A DNA stretch of 6,564 nucleotides from Thioalkalivibrio sp. (GTDB lineage: Bacteria; Pseudomonadota; Gammaproteobacteria; Ectothiorhodospirales; Ectothiorhodospiraceae), in the NCBI GenBank assembly GCA_007120575.1, contig SKNJ01000043.1:1-6564 (forward strand), given 5' to 3'. The stretch's first letter is position 1. Each line of letters begins with the position of its first letter. Shown in pieces: positions 5,262-6,564 of the stretch. The position numbers and the translations under genes are program-made. The notes under the pieces were generated by a model. That model was not told the DNA's origin. It made no database searches and was given only the letters and a program-made list of their open reading frames with translations.

Positions 5262-6564
5262 ACCACGGGCGTCTTTCCTGGCCCTGGCTCGCCCGCCATT
5301 ACGGCGCGATCCTGCTGGCCGTATTGCTGATAAAGGTGCTGATCGCCTGGTCACTGCCGATCACCGGCGACGAGGCCTATTTCCTGATCTGGGGCCGCAA
5401 CCCCGATCTCGGCTATTACGACCACCCGCCCATGATCGGCTGGTGGCTCAGCGCGGTCCTGACGCTGTCGGACCACCCACTGGCGATCCGCGCGCTGGGG
5501 ATTTTCGTCTCCATGGCCCCGGCGCTGGCAATCTTTGCCTGGTGGCGGCATACCGATCCGGTACGGGCGCGCCTGGTCTCGTTGCTGGCGCTGTTCATGC
5601 CGCTGTTCTTCATCGCGGTGATCACCGCAACGGACACCCCGCTGATCCTGTTTGCCCTGCTGGCGACGGGACTGGCCTGGCACGCCCTGCGCACGGGACG
5701 CGCACTCTTCTTCCTGCTTGCCGGGCTGGCCCTGGGCCTGGCCTTTCTGTCCAAGTACTTCGCGGTGCTACTGGGGATCGCGCTGGGCCTGCACATCCTC
5801 TTGTTCGCGCGACATCAGTGGCGCGGGCTGGTGCTGATCATCCTCGGCGTGGTGCCGGCGGTGGCCCTCAATCTGTACTGGAACTGGGGCAACTGCTGGT
5901 ACAACGTGATGTTCAATATCGTGAACCGGCATGGCGACAGCGGCTTCGAGCCCGGCAACGGGCTCACCTACGCGGTCTTGCTGATCTACCTGTTCACCCC
6001 GTGGCTGCTGTGGTTCTACGCCCGCCAGTGGCGCACACTCGGCACGGGCATCCGCGCGCACCACCTGGGCGTGTTCCTGTCCGCCGGACTGATCCCGCTG
6101 GCCCTGTTCGCGATCCTCGCCCCGTTCAAGGGTATCGGGCTGCACTGGCTCGCTGCCTTCGCCCCATTCCTGCTGCTGCCGGCTCTGTTCCTGACGGTGC
6201 GCGCCCTCAATCTCAGCACCTGGATGTCGGGCGGGCTGGCCGTGCTGCACGCCGCTATCCTGCTGACCATCGGGCTGATGCCGGTGGAATGGCTGAAGGG
6301 CCAGGACCGCTACGCCGACGCGGTGTTCTATCTGGCACCGGAGTCGGTCGCCGAAGTGGTCGCGGAATACGATGCCGACTGGCAGGTGTTCACCCGCAGC
6401 TACTCGCGCTCGGCGGTGCTCGCCTACTACGCCGGACGCGAGGTCGGCGTGTTCGGGCCCGGCTCGCACTATGGGCGCCAGGACGACCTGCTTACCGACT
6501 TCCGCGCACTGGACGGCACCAACCTGCTCTACATCCCTACTCGCGGCGAACTGGACCCGGCGCA
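5258..6564 (+). CDS. GT39-like (ArnT/PMT) GT-C glycosyltransferase, 3' end outside window
   Basis: The frame starts at GTG 5258, in a GTGA overlap with the HAD stop, and stays open for 435 codons to the window edge. A purine-rich GGGGAGGG (5241-5248) nine bases upstream supports this start; the next in-frame ATG falls after the catalytic motif. The fold is membrane-embedded GT-C: a first membrane helix (about 17-34), then the periplasmic loop with GDEAYF (37-42; D38-E39 catalytic candidates) and YYDHPPMIGWW (53-63), D126 in TATDTPLI, K166 in LSKYF, and H296-W297 in GLHW. About ten hydrophobic segments are visible, then a soluble C-terminal part from about 345. Such enzymes use polyprenyl-phosphate sugars as donors on the periplasmic face. 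Being last in a DPA operon, it is a candidate D-arabinofuranosyltransferase, but the motifs do not reveal donor or acceptor. An undecaprenyl-phosphate hexose or Ara4N donor remains possible. Confidence 0.85.
   Translation, partial: MNHGRLSWPWLARHYGAILLAVLLIKVLIAWSLPITGDEAYFLIWGRNPDLGYYDHPPMIGWWLSAVLTLSDHPLAIRALGIFVSMAPALAIFAWWRHTDPVRARLVSLLALFMPLFFIAVITATDTPLILFALLATGLAWHALRTGRALFFLLAGLALGLAFLSKYFAVLLGIALGLHILLFARHQWRGLVLIILGVVPAVALNLYWNWGNCWYNVMFNIVNRHGDSGFEPGNGLTYAVLLIYLFTPWLLWFYARQWRTLGTGIRAHHLGVFLSAGLIPLALFAILAPFKGIGLHWLAAFAPFLLLPALFLTVRALNLSTWMSGGLAVLHAAILLTIGLMPVEWLKGQDRYADAVFYLAPESVAEVVAEYDADWQVFTRSYSRSAVLAYYAGREVGVFGPGSHYGRQDDLLTDFRALDGTNLLYIPTRGELDPA

Overview
The window is GC-rich, roughly two-thirds G+C by eye. 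It carries one co-directional plus-strand operon that reads as a pathway for polyprenyl-phosphoryl-D-arabinofuranose (DPA), the lipid-linked donor best known from mycobacterial arabinan synthesis. The codon use, the tightly overlapping genes and above all the GTAG-headed REP hairpins between genes suggest a gammaproteobacterium, perhaps of the Ectothiorhodospiraceae/Thioalkalivibrio kind, rather than an actinobacterium. That assignment is an inference and only moderately secure.

Layout. At the left edge (1-45, minus strand) are the first 15 codons of a divergent gene with a good ribosome binding site and a signal-peptide-like start. A 131-base divergent intergenic region holds a perfect 7-bp inverted repeat. 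Then come a UbiA-family polyprenyl-phosphate phosphoribosyltransferase (177-1052) and an overlapping flippase-like membrane protein (1049-2023). A 507-base gap follows, filled by a nested array of palindromic repeats. After it lie dprE1 (2531-3829), dprE2 (3826-4590), a HAD-family phosphatase (4593-5261) and a family-39-like GT-C glycosyltransferase (5258 to beyond the window end). The last of these starts at GTG.

How the genes fit together. The UbiA protein should join phosphoribosyl pyrophosphate to a polyprenyl phosphate. The HAD protein is a good candidate to remove the 5-phosphate. DprE1 oxidises the 2-hydroxyl to the keto intermediate, and DprE2 reduces it to the arabinose epimer. The flippase-like protein could move the finished lipid across the inner membrane, and the GT-C enzyme could use it outside the cytoplasm. 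The first four enzyme steps follow from family knowledge plus visible motifs, although the HAD step is by context only. The flippase and transferase roles are inference. The acceptor (lipopolysaccharide, pilin or another glycan) cannot be read from this window.

The most unusual structure is in the gap at 2047-2501. Two 174-base direct repeats each contain a pair of inverted REP hairpins set inside a second palindromic repeat family. A further facing pair of the second family has no REP insert. Stem sequences differ between copies, but base pairing is kept.
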